A program made the translations under genes and the position numbers. From positions 1 to 45,066 of the forward strand of contig CAJURI010000015.1 of assembly GCA_910588795.1 (NCBI GenBank): a stretch of DNA of 45,066 nucleotides. The letters are read 5' to 3'. The notes beneath the pieces are model-generated. The model did no database searches, was not told the DNA's origin, and saw only the letters and a program-made list of their open reading frames with translations. Of this stretch, positions 36,817-45,066 are shown in pieces. This stretch comes from an uncultured Duncaniella sp. GTDB taxonomy: Bacteria; Bacteroidota; Bacteroidia; Bacteroidales; Muribaculaceae. Numbering within the stretch: position 1 is the stretch's first letter; each line of letters starts with the position of its first letter.

Positions 36817-39800
36817 ATTCGCCCTAACGCCTCGTTTTCCCGGTTGCAGTCTTGCTGCAACTTAGGTTGCAACAGATCGGCCCGCTCGGGCGAGATCATA
36901 TTGAGATCGATATACCGATCCTCCTCTTTGATGTATTGGGCTATGTAATCCAAGGGTTCGGAATTCGAGAATTTATGAGATGTTGTCTCTTCATTTGAAC
37001 CGTTTGTGCCGCTGTTGTCCGGACCGGGTATGACATGGTCTATTGTCAGCGGATTCTCGCCTTTCTCATACGCTTCTGGATTGAAACGGTACAGTGGCCA
37101 GTAGCCTGCTTCCACAGCCCTGCGCTCCTCTATTATGGAATGACCGAGCCCCGGGCGTATACCGTGGTTTATGCATGGACAATAAGCTATCACTATGGCC
37201 GGCCCCTGGTATCTCTCAGCCTCTACAAGAGCGTCAATGGCCTGCTGATAATTGGCTCCAAGCGATATAGATGCGACATATATATCACCGTAAGTCATCA
37301 TCATCCGCCCGAGATTCTTCTTGGGAGTGGATTTACCGTCAGGGGAGTACTTTGCCACACATGCCCTCGGTGTGGCTTTTGAGGTCTGACCACCCGTATT
37401 GGAATAACATTCCGTGTCCATCACGAGAATCTTTATGGGCTCACCTGAGGCAAGCACATGGTCAAGCCCTGCAAATCCTATGTCATATGCCCATCCGTCA
37501 CCGCCAATGGCCCAGACTGATTTCTTTGCGAGCAAGTCTGCCGATTCAAGCAGTTCTGCATATTTTGGTGAAACATCTTTTACGGGCGAGATCATCGCGA
37601 TCAATTGTGAGGCTGTTGCCGCTGACAGTTTAGGATCTTCTCTGGATGACAGCCATGCTTCAAGTGGTTCCTTGAGATATGGCATAGTAGATTCCGATTC
37701 AATGAGTCCTTTCACAAGATTCACCAGATGCTCCCTGCGTTGTTTTACCGACACAAGCATTCCAAATCCGTATTCGGCATTATCCTCAAACAGAGAGTTG
37801 CCCCATGCCGGACCATGCCCCTTGCTGTCTGTGCAATAGGCATTTGACGGGAAGTTTGCACCCCATATGGAGCTGCATCCGGTAGCGTTGGCTATAATCA
37901 GCCTCTGCCCGAACAGCTGGGTGAGAAGTTTTATGTAAGGTGTCTCTCCACATCCTGCACAGGCCCCGGAAAATTCCAGATAAGGCATACGCAACTGTGA
38001 CCCGTTGACACTTTCCGCAGGAATAAGATCTTCTTTTGGCGAAACATTTTCCCTGATCCATTCAAGTTTTGGCAGTTCCGACTCAATAACATCTTCAATC
38101 GGGGTCATTGTCAGGGCATGCCCCGGGCATATCAGTGAGCATGAGGAGCATCCAAGACAATCTTCTGTGAAGTTTTGTATTCTGAACCTGTATCCCTTAA
38201 GGGCGTCAGCACCTGTAGCCTCTTTTGTCACAATATCCTTGGGGGCAGAGTTGGCTTCCTCCGCATTTAGAATAAACGGACGTATTGCGGCGTGAGGACA
38301 TACAAGACTACATTCTGTACATTCCACACATTTGTCGGCGTCCCACACAGGCACTCTTGTGGCTATGCGACGATGCTCGTATGCTGTGGTCCCCATAGGC
38401 ATAGTCCCGTCAGGAGTGAATGCCGATACCGGTACATCGTCCCCATTCCCCTTTATGCAGGGTGTATGGATTTTTTCTATAAAATCCTTGACTATGGCAT
38501 TCCTGAAAATAGGGGAGGGCTGCCGTGTCTTGTCCGGAGCAGTGCTCCACCCGTCGATATTGGCATAGTCTATTTCTTTCAGTGCGTCTATGGCCATAGA
38601 TACGGCCTGAATATTACGTCGCACCACATCGCCGCCCTCATGGATATACGTCTCCCTGATTTTCTGTTGAAGTTCTGATAGTCCTGTCTCATACGGTATT
38701 ATGTGGCTTAGGTAAAGGAACACAGCCTCCATGGGCATATTGACACGGGGAGCGAGTCCGACTTTTGCGGCTATTGAGTCGGCATCGATATTGTAGAAAC
38801 GGAGCTTCTTGTCAGCGATTTTAGCACGCATGGACAATGGGATTCTTGCGATCATCTGTTCTGCTGTCCACGGAGAATTAAGAACAAATATCCCTCCGTG
38901 TTTTATATTGTCAAGCATGCTGAAACGGTGTACATAGGAGGCTTTGTGACAGCCGACATAGTCGGCCGATTCAATTCCGTAGGCCGAGGTCACAGGATCG
39001 TGGGCGACGCGCAGCTGTGATATCGTATAGCCTCCGGATTTTTTTGCGGAATAACTGAAATAAGCCTGAGCGTAAAGTCCCGGTGTATTTCCGATTATTG
39101 ACGCGACCTGTTTGGTGCCCCCTACTGTGCCGTCATTGCCTATGGCATATAATATTGTCTGGTATGATCCTGATGATGCAGATGTGTCAACTTTCTCTTT
39201 GACATCAAGGGAAAGGTGGGTCACATCATCATTGATGCCCACTGTAAATGTCAAACGCGGATTTTCATCAGCCATTTCATCAAATACAGCTTTGACCATA
39301 GAGGGGTTGAATTCTTTGCTTGAAAGCCCGTATCTGCCACCAATCACTTTTGGAGCCGGACTTGGTATGTGGCCGCTGTATATGGCCGATATCACATCCT
39401 GGCATAACGGCTCGTGCTGTGCTCCGGCCTCTTTGGTACGGTCCATGACAGCAACTGTCCTCACACTTGCGGGGAGTGCGTTTCGGAATGCTTCGACCGG
39501 GAATGGACGGTAAAGACGTATTTTTATCACTCCTGTCTTGTATCCTCTTTCCCTGTTGAGATAGTCTACCGTCTCACTCACGACATCGGCTCCGGATCCC
39601 ATTATCACTATCACTCGGTCGGCGTCAGGAGCTCCAAAGTAGTCAACAAGATGGTATTGTCGTCCTATTGATTTAGCCATACGGTCCATGGCTGCCTGTA
39701 CGATAGCCGGGAAAGCGTCGTAATAGCGGTTTCGGGCCTCCGTATTCTGAAAATACACGTCGGGGTTTTGTGCGGAACCCCTGAGGTCAGGATGTTCCGG

Positions 39801-40421
39801 ATTCATCGCACGACGTCGGAACTCACGCACTTTGTCCCAGTCTACGAGCTGGCGTATGGTGTCATAATCTATCACATCGATAGTATTCATCTCTGATGAA
39901 GTTCGCCATCCGTCAAAGAAATGCAACACGGGCAGAGAACCGTCGATTGCTGCAAGGTGAGCCACGAGCCCCAGGTCCATGGCTTCCTGAACCGAGGCTG
40001 AGGCCAGCATGGTCAGTCCTGTGCTCCGGCATCCCATCACATCCTGATGGTCACCGAATATCGAGAGTGCATGTGTCGCCACGGAACGGCATCCTACATG
40101 GAATACTCCTGGCAACATCTCTCCGGCCATTTTATACATGTTTGGGATCATAAGCATAAGCCCCTGTGACGCAGTGAATGTAGTGGCCAGTGATCCTGCC
40201 GCAAGTGCTCCATGCATGGCTCCTGCTGCTCCGAGTTCGCTTTCCATTTCTCTGACCTCAAGAGCTTGTCCCATGAGGTTAAGCCGTCCCTCCAGTCCCC
40301 ATTTCTGAGCAGTCTGTCCCATGGAAGCTACCGGTGTGATAGGATATATTGTGGCTACGTCACTTAAGGCATAGGCAACGTGAGCGGCAGCGGTGCATCC
40401 GTCAAGTATTTCTTTTCTCAT
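36813..40421 (-). CDS. nifJ: Pyruvate:ferredoxin (flavodoxin) oxidoreductase, single-chain
   Basis: Oxidatively decarboxylates pyruvate to acetyl-CoA and CO2 and reduces ferredoxin or flavodoxin. The 1202-aa protein carries all domains in one chain: N-terminal pyrimidine domain, CoA/gamma domains, two [4Fe-4S] motifs (CVECTECSLVCP and CLGCSSCSLICP, about 700-790), and the TPP domain with GDGWAYDIGFAG and CYSNTGGQTSKATPR. An additional cluster Cys pair lies in GACAGCGETPYIK. It starts 20 nt after a terminator-like hairpin, with no clear promoter between, and its 3' end overlaps the stop codon of the converging reactivase gene by 4 nt. Confidence 0.97.
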   Translation of the reverse strand: MRKEILDGCTAAAHVAYALSDVATIYPITPVASMGQTAQKWGLEGRLNLMGQALEVREMESELGAAGAMHGALAAGSLATTFTASQGLMLMIPNMYKMAGEMLPGVFHVGCRSVATHALSIFGDHQDVMGCRSTGLTMLASASVQEAMDLGLVAHLAAIDGSLPVLHFFDGWRTSSEMNTIDVIDYDTIRQLVDWDKVREFRRRAMNPEHPDLRGSAQNPDVYFQNTEARNRYYDAFPAIVQAAMDRMAKSIGRQYHLVDYFGAPDADRVIVIMGSGADVVSETVDYLNRERGYKTGVIKIRLYRPFPVEAFRNALPASVRTVAVMDRTKEAGAQHEPLCQDVISAIYSGHIPSPAPKVIGGRYGLSSKEFNPSMVKAVFDEMADENPRLTFTVGINDDVTHLSLDVKEKVDTSASSGSYQTILYAIGNDGTVGGTKQVASIIGNTPGLYAQAYFSYSAKKSGGYTISQLRVAHDPVTSAYGIESADYVGCHKASYVHRFSMLDNIKHGGIFVLNSPWTAEQMIARIPLSMRAKIADKKLRFYNIDADSIAAKVGLAPRVNMPMEAVFLYLSHIIPYETGLSELQQKIRETYIHEGGDVVRRNIQAVSMAIDALKEIDYANIDGWSTAPDKTRQPSPIFRNAIVKDFIEKIHTPCIKGNGDDVPVSAFTPDGTMPMGTTAYEHRRIATRVPVWDADKCVECTECSLVCPHAAIRPFILNAEEANSAPKDIVTKEATGADALKGYRFRIQNFTEDCLGCSSCSLICPGHALTMTPIEDVIESELPKLEWIRENVSPKEDLIPAESVNGSQLRMPYLEFSGACAGCGETPYIKLLTQLFGQRLIIANATGCSSIWGANFPSNAYCTDSKGHGPAWGNSLFEDNAEYGFGMLVSVKQRREHLVNLVKGLIESESTMPYLKEPLEAWLSSREDPKLSAATASQLIAMISPVKDVSPKYAELLESADLLAKKSVWAIGGDGWAYDIGFAGLDHVLASGEPIKILVMDTECYSNTGGQTSKATPRACVAKYSPDGKSTPKKNLGRMMMTYGDIYVASISLGANYQQAIDALVEAERYQGPAIVIAYCPCINHGIRPGLGHSIIEERRAVEAGYWPLYRFNPEAYEKGENPLTIDHVIPGPDNSGTNGSNEETTSHKFSNSEPLDYIAQYIKEEDRYIDLNMISPERADLLQPKLQQDCNRENEALGRI

Positions 40422-40434
40422 ATCAGACCTGTTT

Positions 40435-40510
40435 AAAAAGCCGACAGAAGAAACAGTATCCCATATTATCCGGCATACGGTCGTATGACAGATCCTGTTT
40501 CTTCTGTCGG
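40435..40510 (-). terminator. Two-tier hairpin between the AEC transporter and pyruvate oxidoreductase
   Basis: A perfect 16-bp outer stem, 40441-40456 with 40495-40510, encloses a 38-nt loop that contains an inner CATAC/GTATG hairpin (40474-40487). The minus strand continues with CTTTTTAAA, so it can act as a terminator 37 nt after the transporter stop. The next gene starts 20 nt further on. Alternative pairing of a left-arm GACAG with a loop CTGTC is possible, so partial read-through or attenuation is likely. Confidence 0.7.
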
Positions 40511-40546
40511 TTTAGAGTTTATCGCTTTATAATAAAAGTGCCGATT

Positions 40547-41518
40547 TTAAAATCCGTAAGAGTGGGTGCATAGTTCAGTGATCCATAGCCAAAGAGGACA
40601 GAATCCGATAAACAGGATGACTGACAATGTCAGGGAGGTTGTTCCCGTCGCGACATACTGGTCATATTCATCAGCAATGATTATACCGGAGAATGCAGGA
40701 GGAAGAGCTGCTGCCACCACAAGCATCTTTAGATTGAGAACGTCCATGTGGAATATGAGTCCGAGAATAAGGATGACAGCCGGCATCAGGATCATCTTCA
40801 TTATAGAGCCGAGAATTGCCTGCCAGTTGATCTTAATCGTTATAGCCGAGAGAGTTATACCGGCTGAGAACACTGCCATAGAAGCATTGGCCCCCTTGAT
40901 AAGGTCAAAAGACGGGCTTAGCCATTTTGGCCAGGGTATTCCTACAAGTACCCATATTACCGCAAGTATAGGAGCCCATGCCACCGGCTGTTCGAGCGCA
41001 TGGATTACAGGCATCCACGCACTTTCCTTCTTTGTTGACCCGGGCTGTTGTTTCTCAAGTGACGCATTCATCAGAGAAAGACCTACCGGTATGCCTACAG
41101 CGTTGACCACAATACCTACAATGGCTACCACAAGAGCTACAGCTGGTGTTGTGCCGAATATAGGCTCAAGTACGGCAAACCCGAGGAATCCTATGGTAGG
41201 GGAGCCGCTTATAAGTGCTGACACGGCGGCATCGGCTCCAGTGTTCTTTTTGAACATGAGGAACACGAAATAGACTATCATAAAACACCCCATTATGCCG
41301 AAAAGCGCAATGAGCGAAAGCTTAAGGTCGGCGGCAAGCATCTCTCTCGATGCCTGTGCTATGGATACAAACAATGCTGCCGGCAAAGCATAGTCAAGGA
41401 CGACTTTATTGAACTTCTTGGCATCGTCACCTGTAAATATGCCTTTCTTTCCTGATATGAAACCTGCAAGCATCACTACTATTATAGGGACGATTGCATA
41501 TAGAATAACGTGTAACAT
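40547..41518 (-). CDS. AEC-family transporter, probable oxalate carrier (YfdV-like)
   Basis: 323-aa inner-membrane protein with about 10 helices of the auxin efflux carrier family. The start MLHVILYAIVPIIVVMLAGF and the repeated AxxxxxG helix signatures fit bacterial malonate/malate/oxalate-type carriers. In E. coli the AEC protein YfdV is encoded directly after frc (yfdW) and oxc (yfdU), the same order as here. I infer oxalate uptake or oxalate-formate exchange, but the oxalate-formate antiporter OxlT of Oxalobacter belongs to another family. It begins 63 nt after oxc. Confidence 0.88.
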   Translation of the reverse strand: MLHVILYAIVPIIVVMLAGFISGKKGIFTGDDAKKFNKVVLDYALPAALFVSIAQASREMLAADLKLSLIALFGIMGCFMIVYFVFLMFKKNTGADAAVSALISGSPTIGFLGFAVLEPIFGTTPAVALVVAIVGIVVNAVGIPVGLSLMNASLEKQQPGSTKKESAWMPVIHALEQPVAWAPILAVIWVLVGIPWPKWLSPSFDLIKGANASMAVFSAGITLSAITIKINWQAILGSIMKMILMPAVILILGLIFHMDVLNLKMLVVAAALPPAFSGIIIADEYDQYVATGTTSLTLSVILFIGFCPLWLWITELCTHSYGF

Positions 41519-41581
41519 AAGAATCGGAAATGAAATTGATAAGAAAATATTTTACGTGAGAAGTATCATGCCTCCTGTGCT

Positions 41582-43315
41582 TCAGACTTTTATGTTCTGA
41601 AGAGGAGCAGGATTCAAATAGCCTATATGGCCGGATTCCTTGCCGGAGTCGGCTGCAAGCTGAACGTTGATAAGACACGGTTTCTTGCTTGCAATGCTTT
41701 CAGTCAGTGCTTTTGTGAGTTCATCGGGGGTCTGGACATAGTATGTCTGAGCACCGAATGCCTCTCCGAGCTTGTCATAACGGGCATTGATGTCAAGAGT
41801 GGTCGGTGCAGGATCGGTAGTCTGATCCATGGGCACTCCGACACCGTTGTATATACCGCCATTGTTGAGTATGATTACAGTTACAGGGAGCTTGAAACGG
41901 CAGATTGTCGAGAAGTCCATACCGGAAAATCCGAAAGCCGAATCACCTTCGACAGCCACTACCTGTTTGCCTGTCGATACGGCGGCACCAATGGCAGATC
42001 CCATACCCATGCCCATGATAGCCCATGTGGCACAGTCAATACGATGACGTGGCAGAGACATGTCCACTGCATCACGTGTGTCATCAAGGGTATTGGCTCC
42101 TTCGTTCACAAGTATTATGTCCGGGTTAGACTCAATTATCGGTTTGATGGCCCCGATTGCGGTCCAGTGGTCCATGGGCATAGCGTCCTTGTTGGCAGCG
42201 AGACGAGCCTGAAATTTTGAGTCTTTCTCCTTGGTCTCGGCCTGAAGAGATGTGAGCCATGCGGGATCGGCATTCATCTTGACAGTCGAGAGTTTATCAA
42301 GAATAGCATCAAGGGCAAGTCCCATATCGCCTACCACAGGAGCTGCTATGGGCACATTGACATCGATCTCCTGAGGCTCAACATCAAGCTGAATGAATTT
42401 CATTTCCGGATTCCATTTACCTTTGCCGAATGAAAGCATCCAGTTGAGACGGGCTCCGATTATCATGACCACGTCAGCCTGTTGCATGATTGTCGACCGG
42501 CATGACAGTGCGCTCAGAGGTCCTGCATCAGGCATCAGGCCTTTTGCCATAGACATTGGGAGGTAGGGGATATTGTACTTTTCAATCAGAGTCTTGATCT
42601 TGTCGTCCACTTGTGCATAGGCGGCTCCCTTGCCAAGAAGTATTGCCGGGCGTTTTGCCGAGGTCAGTATCTCCACGGCGCGGTCGACTGCCTCCTTGTT
42701 GGGCGCAACCGGAGAATACATGTCAACAGGCTGGTACAATAGTTTCTCTGCATCTTCCATGTTCATCACCTGCCCTAATGCCGGTGTGGTCATGTCGATA
42801 TATACACCGCCCGGTCGGCCTGACACAGCCGCGCGGTATGCGCGTGCTACGGCTGAGGGGATGTCCTCGGCTCTGTTGCACCTGAATGCGGCTTTTACAA
42901 CAGGTTTGGCTGTGTTAAACTGATCGAGCTGTTCATATGTGCCCATGTTCATGTCCACCATCTTTGGGTCAGAGGCCCCTGATATCTGGATCATGGGGTA
43001 ACAGTTGACTGTGGCATTTGCTGTGGCCGTAAGTCCGTTCATGAATCCGAGGGAGGATACAGTCATAAGCACTCCCGGTTTTTTTGTCAGGAAGCCGTCT
43101 GTGGCTGCAGCCATTCCTGCTTGCTGTTCATGACGGAATCCAACGAATCGGATGCCCTGTCCCTGTATCATATAGGCGGCCTCTGTGATAGGTATGCCTA
43201 CAAGACCGTATACGGTCTCTATGCCTATGTTTTTAAGAGCTCGTGCGAGTACGTACATCCCTGTTACCTGTTCAGGAAATTTCGGAGTGTTGCTTGCGGG
43301 AGTATTTGTTGTCAT
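41582..43315 (-). CDS. oxc: Oxalyl-CoA decarboxylase
   Basis: TPP-dependent decarboxylase that turns oxalyl-CoA into formyl-CoA and CO2; cytosolic. The 577-aa length matches the Oxalobacter enzyme (568 aa). Glu63 in RHEQQAG is the TPP-activating glutamate; the Mg/TPP motif is GDSAFGFSGMDFSTICRF (about 455-472) with the paired Asn in LNNGGIYNG. The central domain supplies the ADP site of the family. It follows frc with a hairpin between, and is followed by the transporter gene. Confidence 0.96.
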   Translation of the reverse strand: MTTNTPASNTPKFPEQVTGMYVLARALKNIGIETVYGLVGIPITEAAYMIQGQGIRFVGFRHEQQAGMAAATDGFLTKKPGVLMTVSSLGFMNGLTATANATVNCYPMIQISGASDPKMVDMNMGTYEQLDQFNTAKPVVKAAFRCNRAEDIPSAVARAYRAAVSGRPGGVYIDMTTPALGQVMNMEDAEKLLYQPVDMYSPVAPNKEAVDRAVEILTSAKRPAILLGKGAAYAQVDDKIKTLIEKYNIPYLPMSMAKGLMPDAGPLSALSCRSTIMQQADVVMIIGARLNWMLSFGKGKWNPEMKFIQLDVEPQEIDVNVPIAAPVVGDMGLALDAILDKLSTVKMNADPAWLTSLQAETKEKDSKFQARLAANKDAMPMDHWTAIGAIKPIIESNPDIILVNEGANTLDDTRDAVDMSLPRHRIDCATWAIMGMGMGSAIGAAVSTGKQVVAVEGDSAFGFSGMDFSTICRFKLPVTVIILNNGGIYNGVGVPMDQTTDPAPTTLDINARYDKLGEAFGAQTYYVQTPDELTKALTESIASKKPCLINVQLAADSGKESGHIGYLNPAPLQNIKV

Positions 43316-43339
43316 TGTGATGCTTGTTTATAGTTAAGA

Positions 43340-43409
43340 AAAAAAGAGGGGACAACCGTCGCTTGTCGCTCGATTTGCGAGACAATGGACTGATTGTCCC
43401 CTCTTTTTT
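43340..43409 (-). terminator. Two-tier hairpin between frc and oxc
   Basis: A 16-bp perfect outer stem, 43340-43355 with 43394-43409, has A/T-runs on both sides (AAAAAA and TTTTTT) and a 38-nt loop with an inner hairpin. It could terminate in either direction, lying 33 nt after frc. The oxc start is 24 nt further on, leaving no space for a separate promoter. On the minus strand, four segments alternate GACAA, TTGTC, GACAA, TTGTC, so 1-4/2-3 and 1-2/3-4 pairing compete as in an attenuator. Confidence 0.7.
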
Positions 43410-43442
43410 CATAATTCTGTTAGTTGGTCTGATGAGGTTTTA

Positions 43443-44756
43443 TCATGCTTGCTTGCCTGCTTCAGGTGCCGGTTTAGGCATAGGTGCGGTAGTGCCGTTC
43501 TTGGCAAATTCTGCAATCTGTTCGTCGGTGTAACCGTAGGATTTCAGGATTTCTGAAGTATCGCCTCCGAGTTCCGGGCATGGACCGTATGTAGGCTGAT
43601 AGTTGGACATTGTGAAAGGCACACCTACAGTGACAAACTCTCCGATCTTGCCTCCCTGATTGATCTTGACAAGTGTGTTCCCGTCATAATTGTGCGGGTC
43701 GGTCATTATCTCCTTGGTGTTGAGCACAGGCCCTACAGGCACTCCTGCTTTGGAAAGAAGTTCCGTCACTTCAAATTTAGTCTTGGTGATACAGAATTCC
43801 TGTATTCTTGCCAATACTTGATCTTTGTGCTTGTCTCGTGCATCGGCTGTGTTGAAGTCCGGATTGGTGAGCCAGTCCTCGAATCCGAGTGCATGGCATG
43901 CAAGTTCGAAATCCTTGGCACCTCTCTGAAGGATTACATACACGTAATCGTTGGGGTCATTTGCCCAGTTTTTACACTTATATGTCCATCCGAGAACACC
44001 GGAACCCTCGGTGTTGCCTGAACGTGGGACATAATCTCCGAACTTGCCGTTCGGGTATTGCGGGAACTGTGTAAGATACCCGATGCGGTCAAGGGTGAGC
44101 TGGTCACGTGTCTTGATTCGACAGAGGTTGAGGCATGCATTGTGCATTGACTGGTACACGTAACATCCTTCTCCGGTTTTTTCTCGCTGGGCAAGAGCTG
44201 CGAGAATACCGATTGTAAGATGCATACCGGTATTCGAGTCACCGAGTGCTGCTCCCGACTGGGTAGGGATATTGTATTCGCCTTCATACCATCCGGTGGT
44301 AGATGCGGCTCCTGCTGTCACCTGGGCGATAGGTTCGTATGCCTTAAGGCTGCTGTATTGCGATGCGACAGGGAATCCCTTGATTGTGCCGTAGATACAT
44401 CTTGGATTGAGTTTGTGGACGTCGTCCCATCCAAATCCAAGTTTCTCGATGGCACCCGGGTGCAGATTTTCAATAAAGATATCGCATGACTGGATAAGCT
44501 TGGTCAGAATTCCTTTGCCGTCAGGTGTCTTGGCATCAAGGGCAAGAGATTTTTTGTTGGAGTTGAGCTGAAGGAAGTAATAGCTCGGACAGTCCGGATC
44601 GAACTGAAGTTCTTTACGGGTGGCGTCACCTACGCCCGGACGCTCGATTTTTATCACTTCCGCGCCAAGCCATGCAAGAAGTTGGGTACATGATGGTCCG
44701 GACTGGACCTCGGTGAAATCGATCACCTTGATTCCTTGGAGAGGTGCTGTATTCAT
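43443..44756 (-). CDS. frc: Formyl-CoA:oxalate CoA-transferase (class III)
   Basis: Transfers CoA from formyl-CoA (or another acyl-CoA) to oxalate, giving oxalyl-CoA. It is 437 aa. The catalytic Asp is Asp173 in LGDSNTGMHL, and QSGPSCTQLLAWLGAEVIK and the NLCRIKTRDQ segment match FRC. Two known active-site features differ: the residue equivalent to Trp48 of the Oxalobacter enzyme is Glu49 (TRKELQ), and the tetraglycine loop reads NTEGSGVLGW. The donor could therefore differ, for instance succinyl-CoA or acetyl-CoA. It has a C-terminal Pro/Lys tail (PMPKPAPEAGKQA). It is the first gene of frc-oxc-transporter. Confidence 0.92.
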   Translation of the reverse strand: MNTAPLQGIKVIDFTEVQSGPSCTQLLAWLGAEVIKIERPGVGDATRKELQFDPDCPSYYFLQLNSNKKSLALDAKTPDGKGILTKLIQSCDIFIENLHPGAIEKLGFGWDDVHKLNPRCIYGTIKGFPVASQYSSLKAYEPIAQVTAGAASTTGWYEGEYNIPTQSGAALGDSNTGMHLTIGILAALAQREKTGEGCYVYQSMHNACLNLCRIKTRDQLTLDRIGYLTQFPQYPNGKFGDYVPRSGNTEGSGVLGWTYKCKNWANDPNDYVYVILQRGAKDFELACHALGFEDWLTNPDFNTADARDKHKDQVLARIQEFCITKTKFEVTELLSKAGVPVGPVLNTKEIMTDPHNYDGNTLVKINQGGKIGEFVTVGVPFTMSNYQPTYGPCPELGGDTSEILKSYGYTDEQIAEFAKNGTTAPMPKPAPEAGKQA

Positions 44757-44964
44757 AATAGTAAATGATGTGTGTTTAATTAACTTCTATTGTTAGAACA
44801 ACAAAGTGTCAAAAAAGTTGTCACATGTCATAATTGCTTATAAGTTCTCGATGGGTTGTCATTAATTAGCATCCGATGTCGAGATGTGGTTAAGAAATGG
44901 ATAAAACTAGTGTTAAGCACTGTTAAAATGAACCGTGACAGTTGCATATAATTAAAAATGTGTC
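44757..44964. promoter_or_regulatory. Divergent upstream region of frc with repeated TGTCA
   Basis: The gap between frc and the tRNA gene (44757-45013) is AT-rich. The best minus-strand -7 candidate for frc is ACACTTTG (44802-44809), a weak match with TATG about 19 nt upstream. On the plus strand TGTCA occurs at 44807, 44819, 44826 and 44857; the first overlaps the candidate -7 box. This may be a regulatory cluster, with low confidence. Confidence 0.35.
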
Positions 44965-44972
44965 TAACTTTG
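44941..44972 (+). promoter_or_regulatory. Promoter of the tRNA-Gly gene
   Basis: GTTG (44941-44944), 20 nt of spacer and TAACTTTG (44965-44972), followed by C, match the Bacteroidota promoter. Transcription should begin about 35 nt before the tRNA. Confidence 0.75.
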
Positions 44973-45013
44973 CAACGCAAAAAAGGAAACCAACATGGTT
45001 TTCTGTATGACTT

Positions 45014-45066
45014 GCGAAAATAGCTCAGTTGGTAGAGCACAACCTTGCCAAGGTTGGGGTCGCGGG
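45014..45066 (+). tRNA. tRNA-Gly(GCC), truncated by the window edge
   Basis: The sequence begins GCGAAAATAGCTCAGTTGG, with the D-loop GGTAGAGCAC and the anticodon arm CAACC-TTGCCAA-GGTTG, giving anticodon GCC. The T-arm begins at GTCGCGGG and the rest of the gene lies beyond the window. No intron or oddity is visible. Confidence 0.95.

Overview
The window looks like a chromosomal segment from an anaerobic gut Bacteroidota, most likely order Bacteroidales. The direct evidence is that many intergenic regions carry the Bacteroidota sigma-ABfr type promoter (TAnnTTTG at -7, sometimes with TTTG about 19-20 nt upstream), Shine-Dalgarno sites are mostly absent, and the gene set is anaerobic (ThiH instead of ThiO, a single-chain pyruvate:ferredoxin/flavodoxin oxidoreductase, corrinoid enzymes, oxalate catabolism). 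A Muribaculaceae-like organism is my best guess, because oxalate genes have been reported from that family, but this is inference. No insertion sequence, phage or CRISPR array is visible.

Layout. Positions 1-399 hold no clear gene, only a short possible remnant and a terminator. From 400 to 13.85 kb everything is on the minus strand: a prs / S9 peptidase pair; a lon - PASTA protein - pseudouridine synthase group; and a seven-gene thiamine operon (thiD-thiS-tenI-thiE-thiG-thiC-thiH) under a TPP riboswitch. From 13.86 to 21.8 kb, still on the minus strand, are lysC-lysA-OPT transporter-MATE transporter and a TPR protein. A short plus-strand block (21.9-24.75 kb) carries a VanX-type dipeptidase, a DUF4332 protein and release factor 3, and ends in a perfect 21-bp hairpin.

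The most interesting region is 24.8-36.8 kb. A six-gene minus-strand run encodes a secreted parallel beta-helix protein, a YicI-like GH31 glycosidase, a methyltransferase fused to a corrinoid-binding module, an SGLT-like sodium symporter, a DHDPS/NAL-family aldolase and a second sodium symporter. It faces a divergent plus-strand pair: an MtaA/MtbA-type zinc methyltransferase and a protein resembling the MetH reactivation domain. Together these look like a complete B12-dependent methyl-transfer chain built into a glycan-catabolic locus. I propose use of an O-methylated sugar or glycoside, with the methyl group passed to a thiol or folate acceptor. I know of no characterised system with this composition.

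The last part (36.8-44.76 kb, minus strand) is an oxalate module, frc-oxc-AEC transporter, in the same order as E. coli yfdW-yfdU-yfdV, followed by pyruvate oxidoreductase. Two 70-nt hairpins with 16-bp outer stems sit about 20-25 nt upstream of oxc and of the pyruvate oxidoreductase gene. Their position and their possible alternative pairings suggest attenuation. The window ends inside a tRNA-Gly(GCC) gene on the plus strand.
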